The notes below the pieces were generated by a model, which was not told where the DNA came from, made no database searches, and saw only the letters and a list, made by a program, of their open reading frames with translations. Below are positions 19,941 through 30,020 of a stretch of DNA of 64,000 nt, piece after piece. The position numbers and the translations under genes were made by a program. How positions within the stretch are numbered: position 1 is the stretch's first letter; the number at the start of each line of letters is the position of its first letter. This DNA comes from Gilliamella sp. wkB112 (GTDB lineage: Bacteria; Pseudomonadota; Gammaproteobacteria; Enterobacterales; Orbaceae). The stretch is taken from positions 434,001-498,000 of the forward strand of contig NZ_LZGL01000009.1 in assembly GCF_001690685.1 (NCBI RefSeq). Reading direction: 5' to 3'.

Positions 19941-20792
19941 ATGCATAAATATTTACATTTATATAAGCAGGATTATTTTATTTCTGATTTGAATACCGTT
20001 ACTGTTGAAAAAAGAGAACATCAAGATCCTTTTCCGTTACATGACCACGATTTTGATGAGTTGGTTGTGGTTTCTTCCGGTAATGGAGTACATATTTGGA
20101 ATGACTATATTTATCCCATAACTAGCGGCGATATTTTATATATTAATCATGATGATATTCATGGTTACGAATCAGTAAATAGCCTTAAGCTTGACAATAT
20201 ATTATATATAAGGGGAACCTTATTTTTATCGACTATTATTGAACAGTATTTACCAAAAACTACGGCTAAACATACTGAGCGAGTGTGGCGCATTCATCCG
20301 TCATATTTAAAACAGTTATCACCTTTAATTGAACAATTATCTATTGAATCAAAAAAAAATAATTTAGCTTCTGTACATTTGTCCGAAGCTTTATTTTTAC
20401 AATTTGTTATTTTACTCGATAGAATTAAACAACAACCTAATGACATTGCTCCAACAGCAACCCACCAGTTAGATATATTGTTTACCGTATTACATAATAG
20501 TATTGCTAGCCCGTTTAATTTTGAGATGTTTTGTAAAAATTATAATATTGCCAGCCGTTCACTTAGCCGATTATTTAAGCAGCAAACAGGAATGACAATC
20601 AACGGTTATTTACACAAACTACGTTTATGTAAAGCTATGTCATTACTACGCAATACATCTACAGCTATAAGTGTTATTTCGGCTGAATGTGGTTATGATG
20701 ATAGTAATTATTTTTCAGCAGTATTTAAAAAAGAAACAGATCAAACGCCTTCGCAATATCGTGCCAAATTTCATAATACCAAAATACGTTGA
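19941..20792 (+). CDS. rhaR: rhaSR operon activator RhaR (AraC family)
   Basis: RhaR senses L-rhamnose and activates transcription of rhaSR. The 283-residue protein has a cupin domain (FPLHDHDFDELVVVSSGNGV near 33-52) and two helix-turn-helix motifs. The segments FKQQTGMTINGYLHKLRLCK and SAECGYDDSNYFSAVFKKET match E. coli RhaR closely and tell it from RhaS. It is shorter at the N-terminus than E. coli RhaR (about 312), lacking that extension. A strong terminator begins at its stop codon. Confidence 0.92.
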   Translation: MHKYLHLYKQDYFISDLNTVTVEKREHQDPFPLHDHDFDELVVVSSGNGVHIWNDYIYPITSGDILYINHDDIHGYESVNSLKLDNILYIRGTLFLSTIIEQYLPKTTAKHTERVWRIHPSYLKQLSPLIEQLSIESKKNNLASVHLSEALFLQFVILLDRIKQQPNDIAPTATHQLDILFTVLHNSIASPFNFEMFCKNYNIASRSLSRLFKQQTGMTINGYLHKLRLCKAMSLLRNTSTAISVISAECGYDDSNYFSAVFKKETDQTPSQYRAKFHNTKIR

Positions 20793-20830
20793 TTACTCTC
20801 TTATATATGCTTAAAGAGAGTAATTTTTTT
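20792..20830 (+). terminator. Terminator between rhaR and rhaM
   Basis: ATTACTCTCTT (20792-20802) pairs perfectly with AAGAGAGTAAT (20814-20824) and is followed by a T run. It ends rhaSR and touches the rhaM stop, separating the two convergent operons. Confidence 0.85.
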
Positions 20831-21143
20831 ATTTAAGGTAGAAAACTGGTACGAGTTCTTCACTTATAGGACTGTTATCAGCATTGCTTGGCATAATATC
20901 TCGCATAAATGCCCACCATTTTTGGCAAGCTGCAGTTTTAGCTACCGCATCCCAACGCTCTTCGGATTCAATCTCCACATATGCAAATAATAAATTACGT
21001 TTGCTATCTAAGAAAATTGAATAATTGTGTGCACCATGTGCTTTTAATTCTTCAACTAATTCTGGAAAAATTTCGTCATGGCGTTTTTTATATTCGGCAT
21101 GCTTGTCTGGGTTAACTTGCATTATGGATGCTTTTCTTAACAT
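20829..21143 (-). CDS. rhaM: L-rhamnose mutarotase
   Basis: RhaM interconverts the alpha and beta anomers of L-rhamnose and so feeds the isomerase. The 104 residues equal the E. coli length and align end to end, with [20 protein letters not shown] at the N-terminus, [11 protein letters not shown] (His active-site region) near 36-46, and the [12 protein letters not shown] segment. It is the last gene of the rhaBAD-T-fucO-M unit, separated from fucO by a 98-bp gap that contains a hairpin. Confidence 0.95.
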   Translation of the reverse strand: MLRKASIMQVNPDKHAEYKKRHDEIFPELVEELKAHGAHNYSIFLDSKRNLLFAYVEIESEERWDAVAKTAACQKWWAFMRDIMPSNADNSPISEELVPVFYLK

Positions 21144-21181
21144 CTTTATTCCCCTTTTTATATTGGCTGTTTATACCTTAG

Positions 21182-21218
21182 AAGGAATGGGAAATATTGC
21201 TAGATAACCCCATTCCTT
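21182..21218 (-). repeat. Inverted repeat between fucO and rhaM
   Basis: AAGGAATGGG (21182-21191) is the exact inverse of CCCATTCCTT (21209-21218) with a 17-base spacer. It has no T tract, so mRNA-end stabilisation or partial attenuation before rhaM is more likely than full termination. Confidence 0.5.
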
Positions 21219-21241
21219 TGGTATATATTTCAAGTAATTAA

Positions 21242-22393
21242 TCAATACACTGAACGATACAATTCCTCAATTTCTTTGACCTTGGTGTCGCGAGGATTGC
21301 CGCCAGTACAAACATCATCAAAAGCAGCTTGAGCTAGTGCCGAGATATCTTCTTGTTTAACGCCAATCTCTTTTAATGTTGCCGGAATACCCACATCTTT
21401 ATTAAGCTGTTTAACTGCATCAACTGCCGCCTTTCGAGCTTCTTGGATACTCAAGGTTTCGGTTCCTTGCACACCCATGGCTTTGGCAATATTACGATAT
21501 TTATCTGCCGTAAATTCAGCATTATAAGCCATAATATGAGGCAATAAGACTGCATTAGCCACACCATGCGGAGTACCATAAAAAGCACCCAGTGGATGTG
21601 CCATACCATGAACTAAACCTAAACCAACATTAGAGAATCCCATACCAGCAATATATTGTCCTAATGCCATATCCTCACCACCTTTGGCAATACCTTTAAC
21701 TGAATCACGTAACGAACGTGAAATCACTTCGATGGCTTTGAGGTGGAACATATCTGACAATTCCCAAGCGCCTTTAGTAATATAACCTTCAATAGCATGA
21801 GTTAGCGCATCTACCCCGGTTGCGGCTTTTAAGCTAGCTGGCATACTTGCCATCATGTCGGAATCAACAATAGCAACCGCTGGAATATCATGTGGATCTA
21901 CACATACAAATTTACGTTTCTTTTCTTCGTCGGTGATCACATAGTTGATTGTTACTTCGGCTGCTGTACCTGCTGTAGTAGGGATAGCGATAGTTGGTAC
22001 TGCCGGTTTTTTAGTTGGTGCAACACCTTCTAAGCTACGTACATCTGCAAATTCTGGATTATTAATTATAATACCTATTGCTTTGGCGGTATCTTGCGGG
22101 GACCCCCCACCAATAGCAATTAGATAATCAGCTCCAGATTGTTTAAAGATTTCAACACCCTTTTTTACTATTCCAATTGTTGGATTAGGCATGACTTCAT
22201 CAAAAATCTGATATTTTAAGCCATTTTGATCTAATATATTGGTAACCTTAGTTGCTACTTTAAACTTAATTAAATCTTTATCGGTTACTACTAATGCTTT
22301 TTTGAAACCACGCTTTTTAACTTCATCTACAATGTGGCTGATAGAACCCGCCCCAAAATAAGAAGTTTCATTTAAGATCATACGAAAAGTCAT
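21242..22393 (-). CDS. fucO: L-1,2-propanediol oxidoreductase (lactaldehyde reductase)
   Basis: FucO is an iron-dependent group III alcohol dehydrogenase that reduces L-lactaldehyde to 1,2-propanediol with NADH, the anaerobic outlet of rhamnose and fucose breakdown. It has 383 residues (E. coli 382). GGGSPQDTAKAIG is the NAD-binding loop. Metal ligands lie in DALTHAIEGY (Asp and His) and in HGMAHPLGAFYGTPHG (two His). In E. coli the gene sits in the fucose operon; here it is inside the rhamnose operon, after rhaT. Confidence 0.94.
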   Translation of the reverse strand: MTFRMILNETSYFGAGSISHIVDEVKKRGFKKALVVTDKDLIKFKVATKVTNILDQNGLKYQIFDEVMPNPTIGIVKKGVEIFKQSGADYLIAIGGGSPQDTAKAIGIIINNPEFADVRSLEGVAPTKKPAVPTIAIPTTAGTAAEVTINYVITDEEKKRKFVCVDPHDIPAVAIVDSDMMASMPASLKAATGVDALTHAIEGYITKGAWELSDMFHLKAIEVISRSLRDSVKGIAKGGEDMALGQYIAGMGFSNVGLGLVHGMAHPLGAFYGTPHGVANAVLLPHIMAYNAEFTADKYRNIAKAMGVQGTETLSIQEARKAAVDAVKQLNKDVGIPATLKEIGVKQEDISALAQAAFDDVCTGGNPRDTKVKEIEELYRSVY

Positions 22394-22409
22394 ATATTAT
22401 TCCTTTTAA

Positions 22410-23444
22410 TTAGTTAGCCATACCTAGCCCAACAATATTGGCGGCCACAATAATCACTAAACAACCGATGCAAAGTATACGTACCGGTTTTTTACCAGTG
22501 CCAAGCCATTCTTTTAATACTAGACCAACAATACCACCACATAATACATAGAAGCTCATGTGTAACATCCAACTCATGAAGCCATATTCGGTTGGGATGT
22601 TGGCGTGCCCCCAAGCATAAAAGAAGAATTGGAAATACCACATCGCACCACCAAGGATGGCAAATAGTGCATTACTAATAAGTAGAGATTTAGCCACTGA
22701 CATATCGCGTTTAAAAGAAAGATCTTTTTTAGCACATAATCTAATGATACAAAAACCAAGGTTAATAATGGCACCTCCCCCCATAATTACCACGTAACTA
22801 GGTAATGCAACATAAAGATGATCAACTCCTAATTCCGCAGCTTTAGTGTGCATTGGTACTGCATAGCTCATAGCAAATGACATACCCGCTGAGAAGATCC
22901 CACACATAATTGCTAACAATAATCCTTTTTTAAGGTTAAAATCCTCAACTTGAACACCCAGTGTTTTTTCTTTTAATAGCCCAGCATAAGAAACAATTGC
23001 CACACCCACCACAGCAACAATAACGCCTAAAATAGTCATTTTGCCGCCAGTAGAAGCTATTAATTCACCAAATTTACCTTGTAGAATTGGAGTCATTAAA
23101 GTACCTACAATTAAGGTGATACCAATAGCTATACCAATCCCCATTGACATACCTAAATAACGCATGGTTAAACCATAACCAACATTACCAACACCCCACA
23201 TGGCACCAAATAGGAATACCGGTATCAGCACATCAGATCCAAATGAACCATAATATGCCCAGAAGTCAGGCAGTAAAAAATAGCTAATTGACCATGGTAA
23301 AATAATCCATGAAAAAATACCTGCTACTGACCACATGGTTTCCCATGACCAATTTTGCACCTTTTTCAAAGGAGCATAAAAGCATGCTGCCGAAGTGGCA
23401 CCAACAAAGTGCCAAAAAATACCTAATATAATTGAACTACCCAT
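22410..23444 (-). CDS. rhaT: L-rhamnose:H+ symporter
   Basis: RhaT imports L-rhamnose with protons. The 344 residues (the same as E. coli) form ten hydrophobic segments in the drug/metabolite-transporter fold. The N-terminus [20 protein letters not shown] and the signature [21 protein letters not shown] near 85-105 are diagnostic of RhaT. It lies between rhaD and fucO in the catabolic operon, whereas in E. coli rhaT is a separate unit beyond rhaR. It is probably under the same RhaS control as rhaB. Confidence 0.95.
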   Translation of the reverse strand: MGSSIILGIFWHFVGATSAACFYAPLKKVQNWSWETMWSVAGIFSWIILPWSISYFLLPDFWAYYGSFGSDVLIPVFLFGAMWGVGNVGYGLTMRYLGMSMGIGIAIGITLIVGTLMTPILQGKFGELIASTGGKMTILGVIVAVVGVAIVSYAGLLKEKTLGVQVEDFNLKKGLLLAIMCGIFSAGMSFAMSYAVPMHTKAAELGVDHLYVALPSYVVIMGGGAIINLGFCIIRLCAKKDLSFKRDMSVAKSLLISNALFAILGGAMWYFQFFFYAWGHANIPTEYGFMSWMLHMSFYVLCGGIVGLVLKEWLGTGKKPVRILCIGCLVIIVAANIVGLGMAN

Positions 23445-23498
23445 ATATTTGCCCTTATATTTTTTTATAACTTTAAATTTGGTTTGTTAATCCACTGG

Positions 23499-24332
23499 TT
23501 ATACTTTTAACGCATCTGCCATCGGATTAACGCCAAAACGTTCAGCCAAGTGTTTAAATTGCTCCGTAGATATTGTTTGGCGTTTGCCCCCCATGGATAA
23601 CACTTTAACTAATATTTCTGCTGATTTTTCAGCGGTATCAATTAAACCAAAGGCTTCATCTAAAGTTGGTCCGGTACCAAACACGCCATGAAATGCCCAT
23701 AACACTAAAGTATGTGCTGCCATCTGTTTAGCTGTGGCATAACCAATTTCATCTTTACCAGGAACCATCCACGGCACCACACCGACTCCATCAGGAAAGA
23801 CTACCAAACACTCGGTACTCATTTCCCATAACAGTCTGGTTATGACTGTGCTTTCAAGCTCTAACACATAAGTTAAGGCTATTAAGTTAGTGGCATGGCA
23901 ATGCATAATGACACGGTCTTTACCCTGACTGTTTTCCATACGGACAATATGTGATTGCAAATGTGCTGCTAATTCAGAGGTTGGTAAACCACCATTAATT
24001 AACCCCCACATTATGTAATAACCTTTTCCTTGTTCATCAATCTTAACCACAGCTAAAGTATCGGCTGGGTCTAATATGACATTACGGAAAAATTTGCCTG
24101 AACCTGTAACAATAAAGTATTGATTAGCAAGTTTGCTTACATCTTGAGTTAATGATTCGTGTCGAGGATTTGTATAAAAATCATTTGTAAACGAAGCCAC
24201 ATCACTATCGAGCAAACGTAAGCTAACATTACCACCATTACGTTCATCCCAGCCTTTTAACCACATATCATATGTGGCTTTAATCATACCTTGTACAAAC
24301 CATGAAGATAGAATCTGTTGCATAGTCCTCAC
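23499..24332 (-). CDS. rhaD: Rhamnulose-1-phosphate aldolase
   Basis: This class II zinc aldolase cleaves L-rhamnulose-1-phosphate to dihydroxyacetone phosphate and L-lactaldehyde. It has 277 residues (E. coli 274). Zinc ligands are in IMHCHATN (two His) and [10 protein letters not shown] (third His). The catalytic glutamate is in [13 protein letters not shown]. The phosphate-binding NGGNVSLR lies near residue 33. Only four bases separate it from the rhaA stop, so translation is probably coupled. Confidence 0.96.
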   Translation of the reverse strand: MRTMQQILSSWFVQGMIKATYDMWLKGWDERNGGNVSLRLLDSDVASFTNDFYTNPRHESLTQDVSKLANQYFIVTGSGKFFRNVILDPADTLAVVKIDEQGKGYYIMWGLINGGLPTSELAAHLQSHIVRMENSQGKDRVIMHCHATNLIALTYVLELESTVITRLLWEMSTECLVVFPDGVGVVPWMVPGKDEIGYATAKQMAAHTLVLWAFHGVFGTGPTLDEAFGLIDTAEKSAEILVKVLSMGGKRQTISTEQFKHLAERFGVNPMADALKV

Positions 24333-24336
24333 CTTA

Positions 24337-25587
24337 TTAACGTTGACTTAATACTGTTTTTTCGTATTGACTAACTACATCTAACCAAGCACTACCAACT
24401 GGAACATCGTTGAGTTGACAATATTTGTCCCAAACGGCTTGCCATGGTAATGATTTTTGCTCTTCTAATAATGCTAAGCGGGAAGTGAAATCACGATCGT
24501 GTTCCATTTTTTTAAGTTTATCAGTAGGTTCTAATAGCGCTTTTAATAAACATTTTTTCATATTGCGAGTACCAATAACCCAAGCCGCAATACGGTTGAT
24601 TGAAGCATCAAAGAAATCTAAACCAATATGCACGCGATCAAATAAATTGTTACGGATGATTTCACTAGCAATGTTTTGGGTTTCATCATCAAACAGTACC
24701 ACATGGTCACTATCCCAACGTACCGGGCGGCTAACATGTAATAACAAATGTTCAACAAATGGCATAACTGCTGAAATTTTGTCGGAGATAACTTCAGTTG
24801 GATGGAAATGGCCAGCATCTAAACAAAGAGCAGTTTTGCGTGAAGTAGCATAAGCAAGATAAAATTCATTCGAACCGGCAGTGTATGATTCTAAACCGAT
24901 ACCAAATAATTTACTTTCTACTGCATCGATATGATATTTTGGATCGATTTTTTCACTAATAACTTCATCCAAAGATTCTAATAAACGTTGCCTTGGGCCA
25001 AATTTATCGATGGTAATGTCCTTCATGCCATCCGGTAACCAAATATTCATTACTGATGGTGTACCTAACTCTTTACCAAAATATTCGGACACTTTACGGC
25101 AAGCTTTACCATGTTCGATCCAAAATTGACGTATTTCTTTGTTAGTATGTGTTAACGTACCATCATTGCTCAAAGGATGAGAAAAATAAGTTGGATTAAA
25201 ATCTAATCCGATTTTTTGCTGTTTTGCCCAATTTACCCAATTAGTAAAATGTTCAGGTTTCACTTCATTACGGTCGACATTTTGCTCTGATTCTAAATAA
25301 CATGCATGTAAATTAAGGCGTTTAGGACCAGGTATAAGTTTAAATGCAGTATCTAAGTCAGATCTAAGTTCATCAGCAGTACGCGCTTTACCTGGATAGT
25401 TACCAGTTGCTTGTATTCCACCAGTTAAATCACCTGCTTGTTTTTCAAAACCTGCTACATCATCACCTTGCCAGCAATGAACTGAGATAGGTAATTTAGC
25501 CATCGCAGTAATGGCTGCATCTGTATCTACACCAATTTCAGCAAATCTTGCTTTAGCAATTTGGTAGGCATTATCAATTCCACTCAT
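24337..25587 (-). CDS. rhaA: L-rhamnose isomerase
   Basis: RhaA converts L-rhamnose to L-rhamnulose in a Mn2+-dependent TIM barrel. ATG at 25587 ([15 protein letters not shown]) gives 416 residues (E. coli 419) with TAAGGAG nine bases upstream; the longer start at 25623 is less likely. Metal and substrate residues lie in [16 protein letters not shown] and [15 protein letters not shown]. The N-terminal [16 protein letters not shown] is also strongly conserved. It is the second gene of the rhamnose operon. Confidence 0.97.
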   Translation of the reverse strand: MSGIDNAYQIAKARFAEIGVDTDAAITAMAKLPISVHCWQGDDVAGFEKQAGDLTGGIQATGNYPGKARTADELRSDLDTAFKLIPGPKRLNLHACYLESEQNVDRNEVKPEHFTNWVNWAKQQKIGLDFNPTYFSHPLSNDGTLTHTNKEIRQFWIEHGKACRKVSEYFGKELGTPSVMNIWLPDGMKDITIDKFGPRQRLLESLDEVISEKIDPKYHIDAVESKLFGIGLESYTAGSNEFYLAYATSRKTALCLDAGHFHPTEVISDKISAVMPFVEHLLLHVSRPVRWDSDHVVLFDDETQNIASEIIRNNLFDRVHIGLDFFDASINRIAAWVIGTRNMKKCLLKALLEPTDKLKKMEHDRDFTSRLALLEEQKSLPWQAVWDKYCQLNDVPVGSAWLDVVSQYEKTVLSQR

Positions 25588-25631
25588 CGGATACTCCTTA
25601 ATAAAATATATGAATTTTTTCAATTAATTAA

Positions 25632-27053
25632 TCATTTACCCAGATCGTAATTAGTCATTGGACGGTAATATTTAGTGTCAAAATTTTGCGCAATAATTTC
25701 ACGCAAGCGGGGGACATTAGGAACATCGCCTAATGAGATTAGTTGATACCCTATATTGCCTAGCGCTGAAGATTCAATTGGGCCAGCAGTTACATCAATT
25801 TTGCATAAATCAGCACATAATTGGTTCAAAAAGGCATTTTGACAACCTCCACCAACAATATGTAAGGTTTCTATTGGCTGTTTTGTTAAGGTTGATAATT
25901 CATCTATCACTGTTTTATAAAGCATAGCTAAACTATCAAAGATACAGCGTACCAGTTGTGGTAAGGTTTGTGGCGCTTGATGATTAGTTTCCAATGACAC
26001 TTGTTTGATTGCTTCAGTCATTGATTCTGGATTTAAAAATCTGGCATCATTAGGATTGACTACGTATATAAATGGTTGTTGTTGTCTGGCTTGTTCAATT
26101 AGAGAGGTAATGTCTGATACGTTGTGTTCAGCACATACTCTTTGAAACAACCATAAACCCATTATGTTTTTCAATACTCTATAATAACCATTAACACCAC
26201 CTTCATTAGTGATATTAGCTTTTAGAGCTTCAGAGCCAGTGACTGGGGTTTTGGATTCAATTCCCATCAACGACCAAGTTCCAGAACATAAGTAAGCACA
26301 ACTTTTATTTTTAAGTGGTGCGGCAATAACAGCACTCGCAGTATCATGACTTGCTATTGCAATAACGGGGATAGCATCACCACGAGCATTGTGCCAATAA
26401 CCTACTGTATTACCGGGTGCTTGGATGTTGCCAAACCACTGGCGAGGTACGCCTAGATAATTCAGTAAATCATTATCCCAATCATTGGTAGCCACATTAA
26501 CTAATTGAGTAGTAGTAGCATTGGTATATTCGCGATTAAGTTTACCTGTTAGTCTATAAATAAGATAATCGGGGATCATCACTAAATCGGTAACTTGTTC
26601 TAGCCAATCAGGTTGTTCTTGCATCATGGCTTTAAGTTGATACAAGGTATTGAAAGTCAGAAATTGAATACCGGTTTTTTGATAAATATTTTCTGTACCA
26701 AATTCTGATTGAACTTTTGTCATTAAGTTATCAGTGCGGTGATCGCGGTAAGCATAAGTAGGACCAACTACAGCACCATTTTTATCTAGCAAAACATAAT
26801 CAACGCCCCAAGTATCAATACCAATACTATCGAGCTTGATATTTTGTTCGCTAATTTTGTTAAGTCCGGTTAGGATTTCCTGTTCTAAATAAACAAGATC
26901 CCAACAAAATTTTTGAGCTATCGGTTTAAATCCATTACTAAAGCGATGAATCTCTTCCAGAGTTAGATGTTGGGTTTGTGATTGATAACGAGCTAACATT
27001 ACCCTACCACTTGAAGCCCCTAAATCTATAGCTGCTATATATCTATCTACCAT
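25632..27053 (-). CDS. rhaB: Rhamnulokinase
   Basis: RhaB phosphorylates L-rhamnulose at O1 with ATP. It is a FGGY-family sugar kinase of 473 residues (E. coli 489). The first ATP-site motif is AIDLGASSGRVML at the N-terminus, and the sugar-binding loop is GIDTWGVDYVLLD near 80. The catalytic aspartate is in IASHDTASAV near 235, and the second phosphate motif is IVGGGCQNAFLNQLCAD near 400. It is the first gene of the operon; the region upstream carries the candidate RhaS and CRP sites. Confidence 0.96.
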   Translation of the reverse strand: MVDRYIAAIDLGASSGRVMLARYQSQTQHLTLEEIHRFSNGFKPIAQKFCWDLVYLEQEILTGLNKISEQNIKLDSIGIDTWGVDYVLLDKNGAVVGPTYAYRDHRTDNLMTKVQSEFGTENIYQKTGIQFLTFNTLYQLKAMMQEQPDWLEQVTDLVMIPDYLIYRLTGKLNREYTNATTTQLVNVATNDWDNDLLNYLGVPRQWFGNIQAPGNTVGYWHNARGDAIPVIAIASHDTASAVIAAPLKNKSCAYLCSGTWSLMGIESKTPVTGSEALKANITNEGGVNGYYRVLKNIMGLWLFQRVCAEHNVSDITSLIEQARQQQPFIYVVNPNDARFLNPESMTEAIKQVSLETNHQAPQTLPQLVRCIFDSLAMLYKTVIDELSTLTKQPIETLHIVGGGCQNAFLNQLCADLCKIDVTAGPIESSALGNIGYQLISLGDVPNVPRLREIIAQNFDTKYYRPMTNYDLGK

Positions 27054-27122
27054 TCTAACTATCCTGATTATTGTTTTGATGGTTACAGTCTAGATAGGAT
27101 TGAACTTAGCAACATTTGAATG

Positions 27123-27181
27123 TTTGCCATTGTTTTAATCTTATTGGCAAAATTTTAAAAGTGAGTGTGATCTATGCCACA
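27123..27181 (-). promoter_or_regulatory. Candidate RhaS operator and CRP site at the rhaB promoter
   Basis: TTTGCCA (27123-27129) and TGGCAAA (27145-27151) form an inverted repeat with a 15-base spacer, similar in layout to the two RhaS half-sites of E. coli rhaBAD. TGTGATCTATGCCACA (27166-27181) is a strong CRP match (9 of 10 consensus positions). The RhaS part is inference from position and symmetry. Confidence 0.55.
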
Positions 27182-27263
27182 AATTAGCAATTAAAGCGAC
27201 TTTACACATTACTAATAATTCTTGTTATAATGGCGAGTTTCCAGCAATTATAGAGAGCAATTT

Positions 27264-28112
27264 ATGTTAAACCAATTTAAAGCAATCATTCAGTATCTTT
27301 TACCTAAGCAGTTATTAACCAGTATTTTTGGTTGGTTAGCTAAAAAACGATTGGGTAAAGTAACTACTTGGTTGATCATCGGTTTTAGCAAACTATATAA
27401 AATTAACTTAGATGAAGCAAAATTAAGCAACGCCAAAGATTACCAAACCTTTAATGATTTTTTTGCCCGAGAATTAAAAGATGGAACTCGTCCAATAGAT
27501 GACACTGCTAATGTGGTGGTAATGCCTGCTGATGGAGTGCTAAGTCAATTCGGTTCTATTCAAGCTAATCAATTATTACAGGCTAAGGGGCATTTTTATT
27601 CTTTAGAGTCTTTACTTGCTTGCCATCCTGACATGATTAAGTTTTTTACTAATGGTTCATATGCAACCACTTACTTATCACCTAAAAATTATCATCGTTT
27701 TCATATGCCATGCGATGGTATATTGCGGGAAATGATTTATGTGCCAGGATCTTTATTTTCAGTAAGCCAAGCTACAACTCAAGGTATTCCTAATATTTTT
27801 GCTCGTAATGAGCGAGTAATTTGCTTATTTGAAACTGAATTTGGTCCAATGGCTCAAATTTTAGTGGGAGCAACCATTGTTGGTAGTATTGAAGTTCAAT
27901 GGGAAGGAGTAATCACTCCACCGCGTGATGGTATCATGAAACGTTGGACCTATGCTGGTGAAGTGAAATTAACCAAAGGCCAAGATATGGGTTGCTTTAA
28001 ATTAGGTTCAACCGTAATTACTTTATTCGCTTCTAATACAATTGAATTTAGTAGCGACTTGAAAATTGGCAATACAACTCGAGTTGGTCGAAAATTAGCC
28101 GAAAGGATATAA
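27264..28112 (+). CDS. psd: Phosphatidylserine decarboxylase proenzyme
   Basis: Psd makes phosphatidylethanolamine from phosphatidylserine at the inner membrane. The 282-residue proenzyme contains the self-cleavage motif LGST (in [13 protein letters not shown], near residue 249), whose serine becomes the pyruvoyl group. The histidine-containing stretch [10 protein letters not shown] near 145 and the aspartate of MPADGVLSQ near 90 are the other active-site signatures. It is divergent from the rhamnose operon. The usual neighbours rsgA and mscM are absent. Confidence 0.96.
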   Translation: MLNQFKAIIQYLLPKQLLTSIFGWLAKKRLGKVTTWLIIGFSKLYKINLDEAKLSNAKDYQTFNDFFARELKDGTRPIDDTANVVVMPADGVLSQFGSIQANQLLQAKGHFYSLESLLACHPDMIKFFTNGSYATTYLSPKNYHRFHMPCDGILREMIYVPGSLFSVSQATTQGIPNIFARNERVICLFETEFGPMAQILVGATIVGSIEVQWEGVITPPRDGIMKRWTYAGEVKLTKGQDMGCFKLGSTVITLFASNTIEFSSDLKIGNTTRVGRKLAERI

Positions 28113-28131
28113 CTTTATATAGCTATGTAGT

Positions 28132-28259
28132 GAAATTCAAAAGTTAATCATTGAAGCTTACCGTAAACATGGTTTGCAACTACTATTTCTACCTTTGCAA
28201 ACCAATTTGGAAGCACTTAGCCGTAAATATGAATGACATGGTTATACCGCTGGTTCGAT
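28132..28259 (+). pseudogene. Possible gene remnant between psd and dedA
   Basis: One + frame reads EIQKLIIEAYRKHGLQLLF, then LPLQTNLEALSRKYE, stop, HGYTAGSI. It is protein-like in composition but has no start codon and an internal TGA. I cannot name a parent gene. The downstream dedA gene ends on the opposite strand at 28260. Confidence 0.25.
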
Positions 28260-28790
28260 TTAACCGAATAAAGTTTCAAGCCAAGGGACGCCATAGGCAC
28301 CAGGAGCAAGTAATACAAAAGCCCAAACTGGTGCAGAGCTAATATTAGCTAGATTAAATTTACTGGTTGGCATTTGCATCGTACCAGCAATTAACGGCAC
28401 AATTGCCCGTAAAGGTCCAAAAAATCTACCAATAAAAACGCCAAAGGTCCCATAACGATGGAAAAATTGCTCGGCACGAAAAACTAATTTAGGGTGTCGA
28501 TTGAGAGGCCAAGAGGTAATGACAACTTGATGATAATGTTTACCTAACCAATAAGAAACCGAATCACCAATAATCGCCCCTAATGAAGCTGCAATTAACA
28601 CAGGTACAAATGAAATCGCCCCTGCACCAATTAAAGCACCAGCACCTAATAAAATAGCAGTTGCCGGCACTAACAGCGAAATAATAGCTAATGATTCACC
28701 AAAGGCTAATAAAAAAATAATTGGTAAAGCCCACATTTGATTATTTTGAATAAATTGCATTATTACGTGGGTAATTTGCTGTAATGACAT
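28260..28790 (-). CDS. DedA-family membrane protein
   Basis: This is a DedA/Tvp38-type inner-membrane protein of 176 residues. The family includes undecaprenyl-phosphate and phospholipid flippases. Conserved landmarks are the early ESLAIISLLVPATAILLGAG region with its acidic residue, GDSVSYWLGKHYH near 75, and the arginine motif FHRYGTFGVFIGRFFGPLRA near 110-129, followed by PLIAGTMQM. It is shorter than YqjA, closer to YohD-type members. It is convergent with psd. The paralogue identity is not certain. Confidence 0.85.
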   Translation of the reverse strand: MSLQQITHVIMQFIQNNQMWALPIIFLLAFGESLAIISLLVPATAILLGAGALIGAGAISFVPVLIAASLGAIIGDSVSYWLGKHYHQVVITSWPLNRHPKLVFRAEQFFHRYGTFGVFIGRFFGPLRAIVPLIAGTMQMPTSKFNLANISSAPVWAFVLLAPGAYGVPWLETLFG

Positions 28791-29002
28791 ACCTTTGCTT
28801 CGTAAATTATAAATTGATTATATTTTGCCATTTTACCATAATAATCAATTATAGTTTTAAGTTTGCCATTTAGCAGTAGCATCTTTTAAATATATTTAAC
28901 GATTATTAATAATTGGTTAATTTGTTTTTAATTGTTTACTAATAGACGCTATCAACTTTTATTAAATTTACTTATTATTGAGCTAATCTCCAAGAGATAA
29001 AC

Positions 29003-29809
29003 ATGACCATTGGAATCGAAACTATTGCAGTAAATAAATTTAACCACAGTCAATTACAACACACGGAACAAGATGTGTTGGCTATAGAAAAACCGGTGGC
29101 ATTAGTTTACAACGGTATTTCACATGTAGTGATGATGGCTACCCCTAAAGACCTTGACTATTTTGCTATTGGTTTTTCATTAACTGAAAAAATTATTGAG
29201 TCAGTTAGTGAAATTTACGGCATTGATATTATAGAAAACTCGAAAGGAATTGAAGTTCATATAGAATTATCATCCAGACGATTCCTTGAATTAAAAACCA
29301 AACGTCGCAATTTAAGCGGCAGAACCGGCTGTGGAATTTGTGGTACCGAACAGATTGATCAAGTCTGTCAAATCATCCCTTCATTACCACTTACTAGCAG
29401 TATTAAGTTAACTAATTTTAGTAATGTGCTTGCAAATTTAAAACAAGTGCAAATAGTTGGTAGCCAAACTGGTTGTACTCATGCCGCAGTGTGGCTTGAC
29501 GTACAAGGTAATTTTATTGCTGGTTTTGAAGATATTGGCCGCCATGTTGCCTTAGATAAATTACTCGGTTTCCGAGCTAAACAATTACAAAATCTCAGTA
29601 ATGATAACAAAGGATTAATATTGGTTTCTAGCCGAGCTAGCTATGAAATGGTGCAAAAAACCGCTGTCTGTGGCATTGAAATTTTACTTGCTGTTTCAGC
29701 AGCAACATCGATGGCAGTTGATATGGCTAAACAATGTAATTTAACTTTAGTGGGATTTTTTCGCGGAGATAAAGGTGTAATTTATTCGGGTGAATCTCGC
29801 ATTATTTAA
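29003..29809 (+). CDS. fdhD: Formate dehydrogenase accessory sulfurtransferase FdhD
   Basis: FdhD carries sulfur from IscS to the molybdenum cofactor of formate dehydrogenases. The 268-residue protein has the essential cysteine loop in [11 protein letters not shown] near residues 109-119 and the later [10 protein letters not shown] and [13 protein letters not shown] cofactor-binding segments. No formate dehydrogenase gene is in the window, so its client is elsewhere. The modABC locus at 44.9 kb fits the need for molybdenum. A hairpin with a T run lies about 120 bases downstream. Confidence 0.93.
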   Translation: MTIGIETIAVNKFNHSQLQHTEQDVLAIEKPVALVYNGISHVVMMATPKDLDYFAIGFSLTEKIIESVSEIYGIDIIENSKGIEVHIELSSRRFLELKTKRRNLSGRTGCGICGTEQIDQVCQIIPSLPLTSSIKLTNFSNVLANLKQVQIVGSQTGCTHAAVWLDVQGNFIAGFEDIGRHVALDKLLGFRAKQLQNLSNDNKGLILVSSRASYEMVQKTAVCGIEILLAVSAATSMAVDMAKQCNLTLVGFFRGDKGVIYSGESRII

Positions 29810-29925
29810 TTTAAACAACATATTGATTTATATAATTAAAAAATTTAAACCAATCATTTTATAGCAACATAATTGCACATGTACCTTTCTTTATTGTGAG
29901 AAGTTCATCATAATATACGCCTTGC

Positions 29926-29966
29926 TATATAAGAAATGCTTTGATTTTCTTATATATTATTTTTTT
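29926..29966 (+). terminator. Terminator between fdhD and the purine nucleoside phosphorylase gene
   Basis: TATATAAGAA (29926-29935) pairs with TTCTTATATA (29947-29956) and is followed by TTATTTTTTT. The stem is AT-rich, so strength is uncertain. Confidence 0.6.
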
Positions 29967-30020
29967 CATTGATGAAAAGTTTTATTGATTAGTAACTACA
30001 AAATTCTAAGGGATACCGTC

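Noticed and set aside
23445-23498. Separate promoter for rhaD-rhaA
   Set aside because: This gap lies between rhaT and rhaD and only AT-rich sequence is present; nothing separates it from the background.
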